Source: Methylotenera oryzisoli_B
Lineage (GTDB): Bacteria; Pseudomonadota; Gammaproteobacteria; Burkholderiales; Methylophilaceae
Direction: 5' to 3'
DNA length: 64,000 nt
Assembly: GCA_965613685.1 (NCBI GenBank)
Contig: OZ277031.1
Coordinates: 1,178,001-1,242,000 of the forward strand
A model generated the notes under the pieces. The model was given only the letters and a program-made list of their open reading frames with translations, was not told the origin of the DNA and did no database searches. A program made the translations under genes and the position numbers. Shown one piece after another: positions 9,329-18,162 of the stretch. How positions within the stretch are numbered: the stretch's first letter is position 1; every line of letters begins with the position of its first letter.

Positions 9329-10581
9329 CTAATGTGCACCTCATTTGGAAGAGGTACAATAATGTCACCATTAAAGCCACTAGCGCGTAAATCCTGTACG
9401 ATCTCTTCTTCAAAATTCCAAGCTAGTAACAGAAGATGTTTTCCATCAAGTTTCGCAAGACCTTCTTCATAAGAAACAATAGGTATATTTGTACCTGGCG
9501 TGTATAAGCCATGCTTGATAGGGTTGCGGTCGATCACACATTCAATCTGACTGCTCGATATCCCCGCAAAATTCATTAGAGTGGAACTGCGTGCGGATGC
9601 ACCATAAGCAATTAATGGGCCTCTTTTAGCATATTCTGCAACAATGCCCCTTAAATTACAGGCATGCTTTTTTGACTTAGCACCAAACTGCTGCCATGTA
9701 CTTGGCGCATTCAACCCAGAGTGTTCTTCGGTTTCAATTAACTGATTTAGTGCCGTCGACAGTTCTTTGTGTTGCTTAGAGAAAAATAGCACCAATGATC
9801 CACCACTGATTGGGCTAGAAAATACATCGAATGGATAAAGTCCATACTGTGAAAACAAGGCTGCTAATGACTTGATTGAAAAGTAAAATAAATGCTCATG
9901 ATAGATTGAGTCGTAATGTAATTCCTCGGCGATTATCTTAGCATAATGAAATTCAATCACCACAATGCCCTCAGCATCAATCAAGGATGACATACCTTCT
10001 ACTATTGAATGGATCTCCTTTACATGAGGAATGACATTTCTAGCCATAACAATATTAGGGCGCTGGTATTCTGCTAGAATTTTCTTGGCAATAGTTACAT
10101 CAAAAAACTCAGCCAACGTAGGTATGCCTGAATTTCTAGCATTAGTAGCAATATTACTAGCCGGGTCAACCCCCAAGACTCCACAACCTTTTTCTTTGAA
10201 TTGCTTGAGGAATGTTCCATCGTTGCTGGCTACCTCAACTACAAATGGTGATTTAACTCCAGTCCGATTTAGCACTTCAGTGCAATATGTTTCACTATAA
10301 GTACGTGCGGTTGCAGATGTTGCTGTCACCCAGACATATTGACTAAACAAATAAGAGGGCTCGACCGTTGCTGTAAGTTGAACTGCGGAGCAATCTCCAC
10401 ACTGCAGCAGTTTTAGTGGTGCACATGGTACCGATATATTCAAGCCTTTCCTTAAACTGTTGGCGGGCGGCTGATCACCAAGATCTAATACGTCCTGCAA
10501 GTTCTTTGATGAACAAAGCCTGCAGGCTTTTATTTCCGTATAAATCTGCTTGTTATTTTGCTGCATTTTCATGCCTTTCAT
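9325..10581 (-). CDS. SAM-dependent sugar C-methyltransferase
   Basis: 418 residues with the three-part layout of TylCIII/NovU-type sugar C-methyltransferases. The N-terminal zinc module is CRLCSSKNLQDVLDLGDQPPANS with a second Cys pair in LLQCGDCSAVQL. The central SAM-binding Rossmann domain contains VVEVASNDGTFLKQF and GVDPA. The C-terminal domain contains IAYGASARSSTLMNF and VIDRNPIKHG. Such enzymes methylate a ring carbon of a keto-sugar nucleotide, suggesting a branched methyl sugar. Three in-frame Met codons occur in the first six; AAAGG lies well placed for the ATG at 10566, so the true start may be five residues later. Confidence 0.83.
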   Translation of the reverse strand: MKGMKMQQNNKQIYTEIKACRLCSSKNLQDVLDLGDQPPANSLRKGLNISVPCAPLKLLQCGDCSAVQLTATVEPSYLFSQYVWVTATSATARTYSETYCTEVLNRTGVKSPFVVEVASNDGTFLKQFKEKGCGVLGVDPASNIATNARNSGIPTLAEFFDVTIAKKILAEYQRPNIVMARNVIPHVKEIHSIVEGMSSLIDAEGIVVIEFHYAKIIAEELHYDSIYHEHLFYFSIKSLAALFSQYGLYPFDVFSSPISGGSLVLFFSKQHKELSTALNQLIETEEHSGLNAPSTWQQFGAKSKKHACNLRGIVAEYAKRGPLIAYGASARSSTLMNFAGISSSQIECVIDRNPIKHGLYTPGTNIPIVSYEEGLAKLDGKHLLLLAWNFEEEIVQDLRASGFNGDIIVPLPNEVHIR

Positions 10582-10589
10582 TTCATAAT

Positions 10590-11624
10590 TTATGAGATTC
10601 TTCTTAATTTAGCATCTAACTTACCCTGCTCACTCAAGCGATTAATTTGCATTAACCGAGTCGTTTTCCATCCACGAAACTCCTTCTCCGTAAACTCAAT
10701 CTCTTTAAAATAATTAACCAATTCAGCAGCCCCACGATCTAAGTCCCAAGATGGTGAAAAGTAATCCTTAAGCTCTGTCAAAATGCGATTGAATGAGACA
10801 CAATAGGTTCTTGAGTCATTACCATGCTCGCCAGTAAACACAAGTTCACTGCCGGGAACTGCCCGCTGTGCGGCTTCCGCTAGTTGGCGTACTGTAAAGT
10901 TACCATTTGGTATACCTACATTAAAAGCGCGTCCTGCAACTAACTCTTTGGGTGCATCAAGGCCGGCAATAAAAGCTGCGCATACATCACGTATATGCAC
11001 AACTGGCCGCCAAGGTGTACCATCACTTTTAATCTCAATCTTATTGGTCGTATAAGCACATGCTACTAAATTATTAAAGACAATATCACATCGCAATCGT
11101 GGGCTCACCCCGAACACCGTCGAAGGCCGAAAAGAGCAAACTAAGAATGAATCTGATTGCAATTTGTTAAGCTCCAACTCTGCATCCCATTTAGTTTTTG
11201 CATAAGCAGTTACTGGTTTCTTATTACTAAGATCTTCATCTAACTCTTCATCAGTTTCTGAAACTCCGTACATACTCTGCGATGAAGCATAAATAAATCT
11301 TTTCACGCCAGTTTGTTTTGAAAGTGTTGCTAATTTTAATGCCGCAGTGAAATTTATTTCTTCTGTTAGTCCAGGCGCAATCTCTCCAAGCGGGTCATTT
11401 GATAAACCAGCGAGATGAATTACAGCGTCAATGCCTTCCAGATCTGTAGACGCTATATCTCTGATATCCTTAAAAATTTGCTTAAAATCGTCTTTTACCG
11501 AACTTAAAAGACATTCTTTAAAATACCCGATGTCGTAACCAACAATTTTGTGCCCTTTCATTTGAAGTAGTGGGACTAAAACACTACCGATATATCCTAA
11601 GTTACCAGTGACTAGAATGTTCAT
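10590..11624 (-). CDS. NAD-dependent sugar epimerase/dehydratase (extended SDR), paralog of the 1632-2714 gene
   Basis: 344 residues. MNILVTGNLGYIGSVLVPLL is the nucleotide-binding motif, AVIHLAGLSNDPLGE follows, then ASSQSMYG and YAKTKWDAE with the YxxxK pair. The loop VSPRLRCDIVFNNLVA is shared with its paralog. WRPVVHIRDVCAAF is the usual C-terminal substrate-domain motif. It directly follows gmhA with no gap and precedes the C-methyltransferase. It probably acts on a nucleotide-linked sugar in that branch; the step cannot be fixed from sequence. Confidence 0.82.
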   Translation of the reverse strand: MNILVTGNLGYIGSVLVPLLQMKGHKIVGYDIGYFKECLLSSVKDDFKQIFKDIRDIASTDLEGIDAVIHLAGLSNDPLGEIAPGLTEEINFTAALKLATLSKQTGVKRFIYASSQSMYGVSETDEELDEDLSNKKPVTAYAKTKWDAELELNKLQSDSFLVCSFRPSTVFGVSPRLRCDIVFNNLVACAYTTNKIEIKSDGTPWRPVVHIRDVCAAFIAGLDAPKELVAGRAFNVGIPNGNFTVRQLAEAAQRAVPGSELVFTGEHGNDSRTYCVSFNRILTELKDYFSPSWDLDRGAAELVNYFKEIEFTEKEFRGWKTTRLMQINRLSEQGKLDAKLRRIS

Positions 11625-12173
11625 TTAGAATCCTTTTTTTGCAACCATGTAATCAACTATCGCAACCAACCAAATATGATGGGCCATTTCAACAACATTA
11701 TATTCTGTGCTATCAAGCCATAGTTCAATATCGCCAAATTTGCGTAACGGATTGTCACCACCAAACCCAGATAGGGATACAATATTTAATCCCATTTTTT
11801 TAGCTTGCAAGGCACCATTAATAATATTTGGCGACCTACCACTGCTGCTTATAAGAATCAGCAGGTCACCTTTATCTGCATAAGCCTTTAGTGCTTCAGA
11901 AATCCAATTTTCATATCCATAATCATTTGCAAAACAGGTAATGAGATCTGCTTCGTTAAAATTTATAGACCTCACTCCAGCAACCTTTGTAAAATCAACC
12001 GCTACGTGACTAGCCATTGCTGCACTACCGCCATTACCCACTATAATAATTTTTTTTGAATTATTTGCAGTCGCTCTGGCCAAATCGGACACTGCAATAA
12101 GTTTTTCTTCGCTAATTGATGAAACCGCATCACTTATAACTTTAAAATACTCATTGAAAAAATGTTGGCTCAT
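11625..12173 (-). CDS. gmhA: sedoheptulose-7-phosphate isomerase (GmhA-like, SIS domain)
   Basis: 182 residues, close to the usual length of GmhA. KKIIIVGNGGSAAMASHVAVDF is the SIS phosphosugar-binding motif, LLILISSSGRSPNIINGAL the second loop, and NVVEMAHHIWLVAIVDYM carries the C-terminal catalytic His region. The enzyme converts sedoheptulose 7-phosphate to D-glycero-D-manno-heptose 7-phosphate, the substrate of the HddA-like kinase in the same operon. This copy may serve the capsule/EPS while another gmhA elsewhere makes lipid A core heptose, but that cannot be checked here. Confidence 0.85.
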   Translation of the reverse strand: MSQHFFNEYFKVISDAVSSISEEKLIAVSDLARATANNSKKIIIVGNGGSAAMASHVAVDFTKVAGVRSINFNEADLITCFANDYGYENWISEALKAYADKGDLLILISSSGRSPNIINGALQAKKMGLNIVSLSGFGGDNPLRKFGDIELWLDSTEYNVVEMAHHIWLVAIVDYMVAKKGF

Positions 12174-12197
12174 TATTCTTACCTTATGTTTAAAAAT

Positions 12198-13403
12198 TTA
12201 GATTAAAAGTTCTATTACACTTTTTGAAATGTTCTGTCCTATAGCTAATGATGCAGTTGCTGCTGGAGATGGTGCATTACACACATGGATTATATTGTGG
12301 TCTTTACGGATATCAAAGTCGTCAATTAAATTTCCATCTCGGTCACAGGCTTGTGCCCGAATCCCTGCCCCACCTGCCTCAAGATGCTCCGCGCGTATAT
12401 CTGGTATTAACTTTTGTAACGCTTGAACAAATGCTTGTTTACTTATGGAACGATAGTATTCACCCAAACCAGTACGCCAGTATTTTTTTGCCACCGTTCT
12501 AAATCCTGGCCAGGCGATCGACTCACATAAATCGCGAATGTTTAAATCCGTTTTTTTATACGCTTCCCTTCCTAAAGCAAAAACGGCATTTGGCCCACAC
12601 TCTACGCCTCCACCTACCATGCGTGTGAAATGAACACCAAGAAAGGGAAATGCTGGATCGGGTACTGGGTAAATTAAATGATTGACTAACTTAGGTGCTG
12701 ATGCAGTGAACTGATAGTATTCACCTCGAAAGGGTAAAATTCGTAAGGGCAAGTTAGGCTCAGATTTTTTTGCTAAGCGGTCTGAATGCAAGCCAGCACA
12801 AACAACAGCAACTCGCCCAGTCCAAGTATTCTTATTCCCTAAAACTTCAACCAGATTTCCGTGTCGGACTATGTCAACAATAGTTTCTCCACAAACAATT
12901 TCAGCGCCCATATTAGTTAGCAATTCTGCATACTTATTTGCCACCTCAACGTAGTCGACAATCCCTGTTTGCGGCACAAGTAATCCACGAAGGCCTCTGC
13001 AATGAGGTTCAATTTCACCAATTTCGTTAGGCTGTAAAAATCGCAGCCCATTTAGACCATTTGCCACTCCACGCCGATGCAATTCATCCAAACGAGGCAA
13101 TTCAGCTTTCGATGTAGCCACGACAATCTTTCCGCATATGTCATGTGGAATAGAATAATCGAGGCAAAATTTGAGCATTTTTTTATATCCAACTCGACAA
13201 TTAATGGCTTTTAAAGAGCCTGGCTTATAATAAAGACCTGAATGAATAACGCCGCTATTCCGTCCTGTTTGATGTTGCGCAACAGATTTTTCTTTCTCTA
13301 TTAAAACTAGGCGCGTTTTAGGCCTACTTTGCATTATATTTAGTGCCGTAGCTAGACCAATAATACCTCCGCCAACTACTATAACTTCCATCTTATTAAC
13401 CAT
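12198..13403 (-). CDS. L-2-hydroxyglutarate oxidase/dehydrogenase-like FAD enzyme (LhgO family)
   Basis: 401 residues. EVIVVGGGIIGLATALNIMQ is the FAD Rossmann motif. EKSVAQHQTGRNSGVIHSGLYYKPGSLKA is the highly characteristic LhgO segment, and GAGIRAQACDRDG with a C-terminal NAPSPAATASLAIG completes the fold. LhgO oxidises L-2-hydroxyglutarate to 2-oxoglutarate and passes electrons to quinone. Its position in the middle of a polysaccharide operon, 13 bases after the flippase gene, is unusual. It may have been recruited to oxidise a sugar or acyl hydroxy-acid. Met1 or Met5 may be the start. Confidence 0.8.
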   Translation of the reverse strand: MVNKMEVIVVGGGIIGLATALNIMQSRPKTRLVLIEKEKSVAQHQTGRNSGVIHSGLYYKPGSLKAINCRVGYKKMLKFCLDYSIPHDICGKIVVATSKAELPRLDELHRRGVANGLNGLRFLQPNEIGEIEPHCRGLRGLLVPQTGIVDYVEVANKYAELLTNMGAEIVCGETIVDIVRHGNLVEVLGNKNTWTGRVAVVCAGLHSDRLAKKSEPNLPLRILPFRGEYYQFTASAPKLVNHLIYPVPDPAFPFLGVHFTRMVGGGVECGPNAVFALGREAYKKTDLNIRDLCESIAWPGFRTVAKKYWRTGLGEYYRSISKQAFVQALQKLIPDIRAEHLEAGGAGIRAQACDRDGNLIDDFDIRKDHNIIHVCNAPSPAATASLAIGQNISKSVIELLI

Positions 13404-13416
13404 GTATTACTTGTAC

Positions 13417-15192
13417 CTATTTATTTTCATTTACTATATCTTTATAACAACCTTGACGCTTAATGGATCCTTCTCCAATTTCAAAAATGTGGGTACAGTT
13501 TTTTAGCGTTGATAACCTATGAGCAATAATAAGCAAGGTTAATTTTTCACTTAGGGCATTTAAAACATCCATGACTGCAGACTCTGTTGCATTATCAAGT
13601 GCACTAGTCGCTTCATCAAAGACAATCACATTCGCTTGCTTATACAAAGCTCTCGCAATACCTATGCGCTGACGTTGTCCTCCAGAAAGGCGAACACCTC
13701 GCTCCCCAACAAAAGTTTGGTACTTCTCCGGCAACCCGTCGATGCTTGCGGCAATTTGTGCTTGTTTTGCAGCTATTCTTACTCGCTCGTGGTCGATTTT
13801 ATCTTTAGGCACGCCAAAGGCAATGTTCTCTTCTATAGTGCTATCCGCTAAAAATATAACTTGCGGAACATGTGCAATATGGGCTTGCCATCCTCGGCAG
13901 TTAGCGGGTGTAATTGCTTGACCATCAATCTCCAATGCACCATCAGTCGGAGACAGCAACCCCATGAGGATGTCTAAAAGGGTACTTTTACCACTGCCAG
14001 TTTCACCTATAAAACCAACACGACTCCCCTTCAATATCCTGAGGTTAATACGCTTCAAAACAAATGGGATTTTTGAATCGTAACTAAAGCTAACATCGTT
14101 AAAGCTAATCGAATTTAAGAAAATCAATGGTTTTACCTCAGGTTCATTGGCATAACTTGGCAATTCCTGATTAAGCAACTCAATTACATCTCGCAACGAC
14201 GCCTGTTCAGCATTTATGCTTGTCCACGATGAATAAATTTGTTGAAGTACTGGCAATAATCGCTGAGCACCTAATGCCAATGTGCCAAGAATGGGAAGCG
14301 CTTTAGCTACTCCGCCTGGTTGTTGTGCTAGGAAATATGCAAGCATAGCAATGAGCGTCATACCTAAAGCCTCCATTGCATAACGAGGACTTGAGCTAAT
14401 GAACATATTGTCGCCTTGAACACGGCGCAGAGGGATATCAGCATTACTATAAATCTGGCAATAGGCTGCTTGACTACCATCAATAAGCACATCCCGGATT
14501 CCTCCCAAACCTTCATTCAACGACTTGATAACTTGAGTGGATTCTCGCGCATAAATCTCACTATTTTTTTGCAATTTACTACGAGTCAAACTAATGATGA
14601 ATGCGTATATTAATGCGAATCCACCAAAAGCAAGTAATGCAATGATGGGATCTAAGACCAACAAGGCAAAAAGTATTGCGGCAAGAATAATACTGGATGA
14701 AATTAAGCTAAGAATATTTATAATGGAGTTAATGGCATTGCCAGTTTTACTTGAAATAGCATTAACAATCTCGCTACTATTTCGGGAGCAATGGACGGAA
14801 TACGGTTGATAAAGTGTACGGCTATATACACTAAGACTTATATCTGCACCAGCAGCATAAGAAAGCCTCATAGTGGCCCACAGCAATAATAATCTCATGC
14901 CCCCCGCAATTAATGCGGCAACTGCAAAAGCAATAGTTAGCGGCAGGATGAGTTGGCTCGCTTCTGTAAGTTTTAATAACTTAATAAAAGGCTGAAAAGT
15001 AGGTAAATTAAAAATACGTTCAGGTGAAGTGAGCGCACCTAAAAAAGGCAAGACTGCTCCAATACTAACAATCTCAGCAAATGATGCTAAGAGCATCAAC
15101 ACCAACAGCAAGCCAAATTGACCACGGCGACGTAGGCTAACATGATGCCAAAGGCGTTTTAAAAGACTACTTATAGCTTGATTTTCTTTCAT
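13417..15192 (-). CDS. ABC transporter, permease plus ATPase (PglK/MsbA-like flippase)
   Basis: 591 residues. The N-terminal half has six predicted membrane segments (for example FGLLLVLMLLASFAEIVSIG and SSIILAAILFALLVLDPIIA). The C-terminal ATPase has Walker A GETGSGKST, signature LSGGQRQRIGIARAL, Walker B VIVFDEATSALD and an AHRLST switch. This half-transporter layout is that of PglK, which flips lipid-linked oligosaccharide across the inner membrane. As no wzx is visible, it is the best candidate for moving the lipid-linked repeat or an assembled chain. Its substrate is inferred from context. Confidence 0.85.
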   Translation of the reverse strand: MKENQAISSLLKRLWHHVSLRRRGQFGLLLVLMLLASFAEIVSIGAVLPFLGALTSPERIFNLPTFQPFIKLLKLTEASQLILPLTIAFAVAALIAGGMRLLLLWATMRLSYAAGADISLSVYSRTLYQPYSVHCSRNSSEIVNAISSKTGNAINSIINILSLISSSIILAAILFALLVLDPIIALLAFGGFALIYAFIISLTRSKLQKNSEIYARESTQVIKSLNEGLGGIRDVLIDGSQAAYCQIYSNADIPLRRVQGDNMFISSSPRYAMEALGMTLIAMLAYFLAQQPGGVAKALPILGTLALGAQRLLPVLQQIYSSWTSINAEQASLRDVIELLNQELPSYANEPEVKPLIFLNSISFNDVSFSYDSKIPFVLKRINLRILKGSRVGFIGETGSGKSTLLDILMGLLSPTDGALEIDGQAITPANCRGWQAHIAHVPQVIFLADSTIEENIAFGVPKDKIDHERVRIAAKQAQIAASIDGLPEKYQTFVGERGVRLSGGQRQRIGIARALYKQANVIVFDEATSALDNATESAVMDVLNALSEKLTLLIIAHRLSTLKNCTHIFEIGEGSIKRQGCYKDIVNENK

Positions 15193-15205
15193 TTTTTTAA
15201 GCCAT

Positions 15206-16294
15206 CTAATTTGCTAGATGATTTACATACCATGCCATCGCCAACTTCAAGCCATCCCCTACATGATGCTTAGGCTGATAGCCAATCAATGTTTTGGCTT
15301 TAGTTATATCGGCTAGCGAATGCCTTACATCGCCGCCTCTAAAATCTCGATAAACTGGCTTAGCTTGTTTTAGATGGGCATAGATAGGGTAGAGGTTGAG
15401 CTGCAATTGCTCATAAAGATTATTCAAGTTGGTGCGATCACCCACCGCCACGTTGTAGACTTGGTTAAGTGCCTCTGCATTTTCAGAGGTGGCAGCTAAC
15501 AAGTTAGCTTGGCATACGTTTTCGATAAAGCAAAAATCGCGACTGGTTTCGCCGTCGCCATTAATGTACACCGGCTCATTTTTGATCATGCTGGCTATCC
15601 ACTTTGGAATCACTGCGGCATATGCGCCATTGGGATCTTGGCGTGGGCCAAATACATTGAAGTAGCGCAAACCCATACTTTCCAAGCCATAGGTTTTTCC
15701 AAACACATCGGCATACAGTTCGTTGACGTATTTTGTTACTGCATAAGGCGACAATGGTTTACCTATTTTATCTTCCACTTTTGGTAGATCTGGGTGATCG
15801 CCATAGGTAGAGCTGCTGGCAGCATACACAAAGCGTTTTACCTTAGCGTCACGCGCAGCAACTAGCATGTTTAAATAACCGGTGATGTTGGCATTATTGG
15901 TGGTTATTGGATCCTCGACACTGCGCGGCACGCTACCCAACGCAGCTTGATGCAGAATGTATTCAACGGCGATGGCTTTGTCGTTAACTAGATTATCCCC
16001 TGCGCCAGAATGGTAAAAAGTCATGGCCTTTTTACAATCATCCAAGTTGCGAATGTCGCCCCTGATAAAGCGAAAGTTAGCCCACTGGCTTGGTTCAACC
16101 AAGGTTTGCACCTCGTCTAAATTACGCTGATGGCCGGTGGCAAAGTTATCCAAACCCACTACGCGCTGGTTCAGCTTAAGCAGCGTCTCTAGCAAGTTAC
16201 TGCCTATAAACCCGGCCACACCAGTGATCAGCCAGGTGTGCTGCTCGTTCATTAGCCGAGCTTTTAAAGTATCGTAGGCGCTAATCTGGCTCAT
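15206..16294 (-). CDS. tviC: UDP-N-acetylglucosamine 4-epimerase, TviC/WbpP-like
   Basis: 362 residues. The leading MSQISAYDTLKARLMNEQHTW before the Rossmann loop LITGVAGFIGSNLLE is typical of the TviC/WbpP group, as is GLDNFATGHQRNLDEV. ASSSTYGDHPDLPK and YAVTKYVNELYA hold the Ser/Tyr/Lys catalytic residues. These enzymes interconvert UDP-GlcNAc(A) and UDP-GalNAc(A). It begins directly at the end of tviB with no spacer. Base composition is clearly richer in G+C than in the genes to its left. Confidence 0.88.
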   Translation of the reverse strand: MSQISAYDTLKARLMNEQHTWLITGVAGFIGSNLLETLLKLNQRVVGLDNFATGHQRNLDEVQTLVEPSQWANFRFIRGDIRNLDDCKKAMTFYHSGAGDNLVNDKAIAVEYILHQAALGSVPRSVEDPITTNNANITGYLNMLVAARDAKVKRFVYAASSSTYGDHPDLPKVEDKIGKPLSPYAVTKYVNELYADVFGKTYGLESMGLRYFNVFGPRQDPNGAYAAVIPKWIASMIKNEPVYINGDGETSRDFCFIENVCQANLLAATSENAEALNQVYNVAVGDRTNLNNLYEQLQLNLYPIYAHLKQAKPVYRDFRGGDVRHSLADITKAKTLIGYQPKHHVGDGLKLAMAWYVNHLAN

Positions 16295-17554
16295 TTACAA
16301 TCGCAAATCACTGGCATCGGCCGGCAGGATGTATTTTAGGTCATAGAGCACGTGGGCTTTTTTACCCAAGGCACGGATGGCTGCTTCGCCCATGGCTTTG
16401 AACTGATGGTGAGCAACCGCTACGATGATGCCGTCATAAGCATCTGCATGCAGCTTGGCTATCGGTGCTATACCGTATTCGTGCTCGGACTCCTCTGCTG
16501 AAATCCATGGATCGTATACGTCCACTTGGCAGTTGTATTCTTTGAGCTCCGCCACGATGTCCACCACACGGGTGTTACGTAAATCCGGGCAATTTTCTTT
16601 AAAGGTTAGGCCCATGACTAAGATGCGGGCACCGTCTACTTGAATACGGCGCTGCATCATGGCCTTAACCAATTGCGCCACCACGTAAGCACCCATGCTG
16701 TCATTCAATCGACGGCCGGCTAAAATAATCTCCGGGTGGTAACCTATCTGTTGCGCTTTATGCGTTAAATAATAGGGGTCTACACCTATGCAATGCCCGC
16801 CCACCAAACCCGGACGGAACGGCAAGAAATTCCATTTACTGCCAGCAGCCAATAAAACCGATTCCGTGTCTATGCCCATCTTGTTAAAAATAAGGGCCAG
16901 CTCATTAATTAATGCGATGTTTAAATCACGCTGCGTGTTTTCTATCACCTTGGCGGCTTCGGCCACTTTAATGCTAGATGCTTTATGTGTACCGGCAGTG
17001 ATGATTTCATTGTAAAGCGCGTCCACCTTATCGGCGATTTCCGGGGTGGACCCGGAGGTGACTTTTTTAATGGTGGTCACGCGGTGTTCTTTGTCACCTG
17101 GGTTAATACGCTCGGGGCTATAGCCACAGAAAAAATCTTGGTTAAATTTTAATCCAGAAAATTTCTCCAATACCGGCACGCAATCTTCTTCCGTGGCGCC
17201 AGGATAAACGGTGGATTCGTAGATAACGATGTCGCCTTTTTTTAGCACTTGGCCGACCGATTCAGAGGCTTTAATCAGCGGCGTTAAATCCGGGCGTTTG
17301 TGCTCATCAATGGGAGTGGGCACCGTCACAATAAAACACGTGCAATCGCGCAAATCTTCTAAGTTGGTGGTGTAGCTCAACAACTTCGCATCGTGTAGTT
17401 CTTCAGCTGTGGTTTCCAAAGTAAAATCATTGCCGGATTTAAGCTCGTCTATGCGCTTTTGATTGATATCAAAACCAACCACCTGGCGCTTTTTGCCAAA
17501 CTCCACTGCTAACGGTAAACCGACATAACCTAAGCCTATAATCGCGAGTTTCAT
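16295..17554 (-). CDS. tviB: UDP-N-acetyl-hexosamine 6-dehydrogenase, TviB/WbpO-like
   Basis: 419 residues. MKLAIIGLGYVGLPLAVEFG is the NAD loop, YESTVYPGATEEDCVPVLE the UDP-sugar dehydrogenase signature, and GGHCIGVDPYYLTHKAQ carries the catalytic Cys. VMGLTFKENCPDLRNT and VDVYDPW complete the C-terminal UDP-binding domain. TviB oxidises UDP-GlcNAc (WbpO: UDP-GalNAc) at C6 to the uronic acid. With tviC this gives UDP-GalNAcA, so the glycan is probably acidic. It is the first biosynthetic gene of the ops-led operon. Confidence 0.9.
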   Translation of the reverse strand: MKLAIIGLGYVGLPLAVEFGKKRQVVGFDINQKRIDELKSGNDFTLETTAEELHDAKLLSYTTNLEDLRDCTCFIVTVPTPIDEHKRPDLTPLIKASESVGQVLKKGDIVIYESTVYPGATEEDCVPVLEKFSGLKFNQDFFCGYSPERINPGDKEHRVTTIKKVTSGSTPEIADKVDALYNEIITAGTHKASSIKVAEAAKVIENTQRDLNIALINELALIFNKMGIDTESVLLAAGSKWNFLPFRPGLVGGHCIGVDPYYLTHKAQQIGYHPEIILAGRRLNDSMGAYVVAQLVKAMMQRRIQVDGARILVMGLTFKENCPDLRNTRVVDIVAELKEYNCQVDVYDPWISAEESEHEYGIAPIAKLHADAYDGIIVAVAHHQFKAMGEAAIRALGKKAHVLYDLKYILPADASDLRL

Positions 17555-17619
17555 TAGTTACCCTTCATTCTTATCTTTTCTTAAATTTACTTTTAATACA
17601 ATTTATTTAAATTAAATCT

Positions 17620-17961
17620 TTAAACCTGCTTATTCACGCTTTTTTGCAAAGCCTCAATCTCGGCTTTTAAAGCCAAGTATTCTTGTTGCTTGCGTTGTAA
17701 AAAGTGGCTGGTTAAAGCAAGCTTTTCAGCTAGGCCAGTAGGGGTGAGCAAATAAGCGTAGCCTAACTTATTGTCGTTCTCTTGAAAGTTATGCATCTTC
17801 ACCAAGCCCTTAGCAACTAAAGCACGCAAGCAATAGTTTGCCCCTCCCAAGCTCACGCCTAAGGCCTTAGCCATCTGGCGCTGATTTAGTTCAGGTTGGC
17901 TTTCAAGCAAACTGAGCACCCTAAAGTGCGTGTCTTCCTGCAATTGTTTTTGACGGGTCAT
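17620..17961 (-). CDS. MarR-family EPS-associated transcriptional regulator
   Basis: 113 residues. The winged-helix runs from about residue 12 to 75: LSLLESQPELNQRQMAKALGVSLGGANYCLRALVAKGLVK. A coiled C-terminal tail (YLALKAEIEALQKSV) follows. This is the small MarR-like type regularly found at the head of exopolysaccharide clusters. It is the first gene after the ops element and may set expression of the downstream operon; its DNA target and any ligand are unknown. Confidence 0.85.
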   Translation of the reverse strand: MTRQKQLQEDTHFRVLSLLESQPELNQRQMAKALGVSLGGANYCLRALVAKGLVKMHNFQENDNKLGYAYLLTPTGLAEKLALTSHFLQRKQQEYLALKAEIEALQKSVNKQV

Positions 17962-17984
17962 GAATGGATAGGGCCGGTTTTTGG

Positions 17985-17996
17985 CACGCTACCGCC
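17985..17996 (-). promoter_or_regulatory. ops element (RfaH recruitment site)
   Basis: On the minus strand the sequence reads GGCGGTAGCGTG, identical to the core of the Escherichia coli ops element found in RfaH-controlled leaders. It lies 23 bases upstream of the first gene of the sugar operon, in the untranslated leader where ops works, pausing RNA polymerase so that RfaH loads and suppresses polarity. The full 39-bp JUMPstart is not present. An rfaH gene sits immediately upstream. Confidence 0.85.
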
Positions 17997-18073
17997 CTAC
18001 CGTGTTGCCATCAGTCGGGCGGGTGGTGCTATTGAATTTAGTGCGTTATTTAAAGGCTGTACAACTTTGAACA

Positions 18074-18079
18074 ACTATA
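18074..18079 (-). promoter_or_regulatory. candidate -10 box of the sugar operon promoter
   Basis: On the minus strand TGCTATAGT gives an extended -10 (TG-N-TATAGT) about 80 bases upstream of the ops element, placing ops in the transcribed leader. No good -35 hexamer is visible 16-18 bases upstream, which is tolerable for an extended -10. Prediction only. Confidence 0.4.
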
Positions 18080-18162
18080 GCATTGCGCTTATTTTTTGCC
18101 TAGGAAATAAATGAGAGCTGTGACAGAAAACGACTTAGAAAAAAATTACCTATTTATTTGAC

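Noticed and set aside
1..17554. Prophage or genomic island with integrase
   Set aside because: The AT-rich sugar cassette has no integrase, attachment-site repeats or phage genes in the visible part; cassette exchange by homologous flanks explains it better.
18000..18060. Full 39-bp JUMPstart sequence upstream of ops
   Set aside because: Only the ops core matches; the preceding bases do not follow the JUMPstart consensus.
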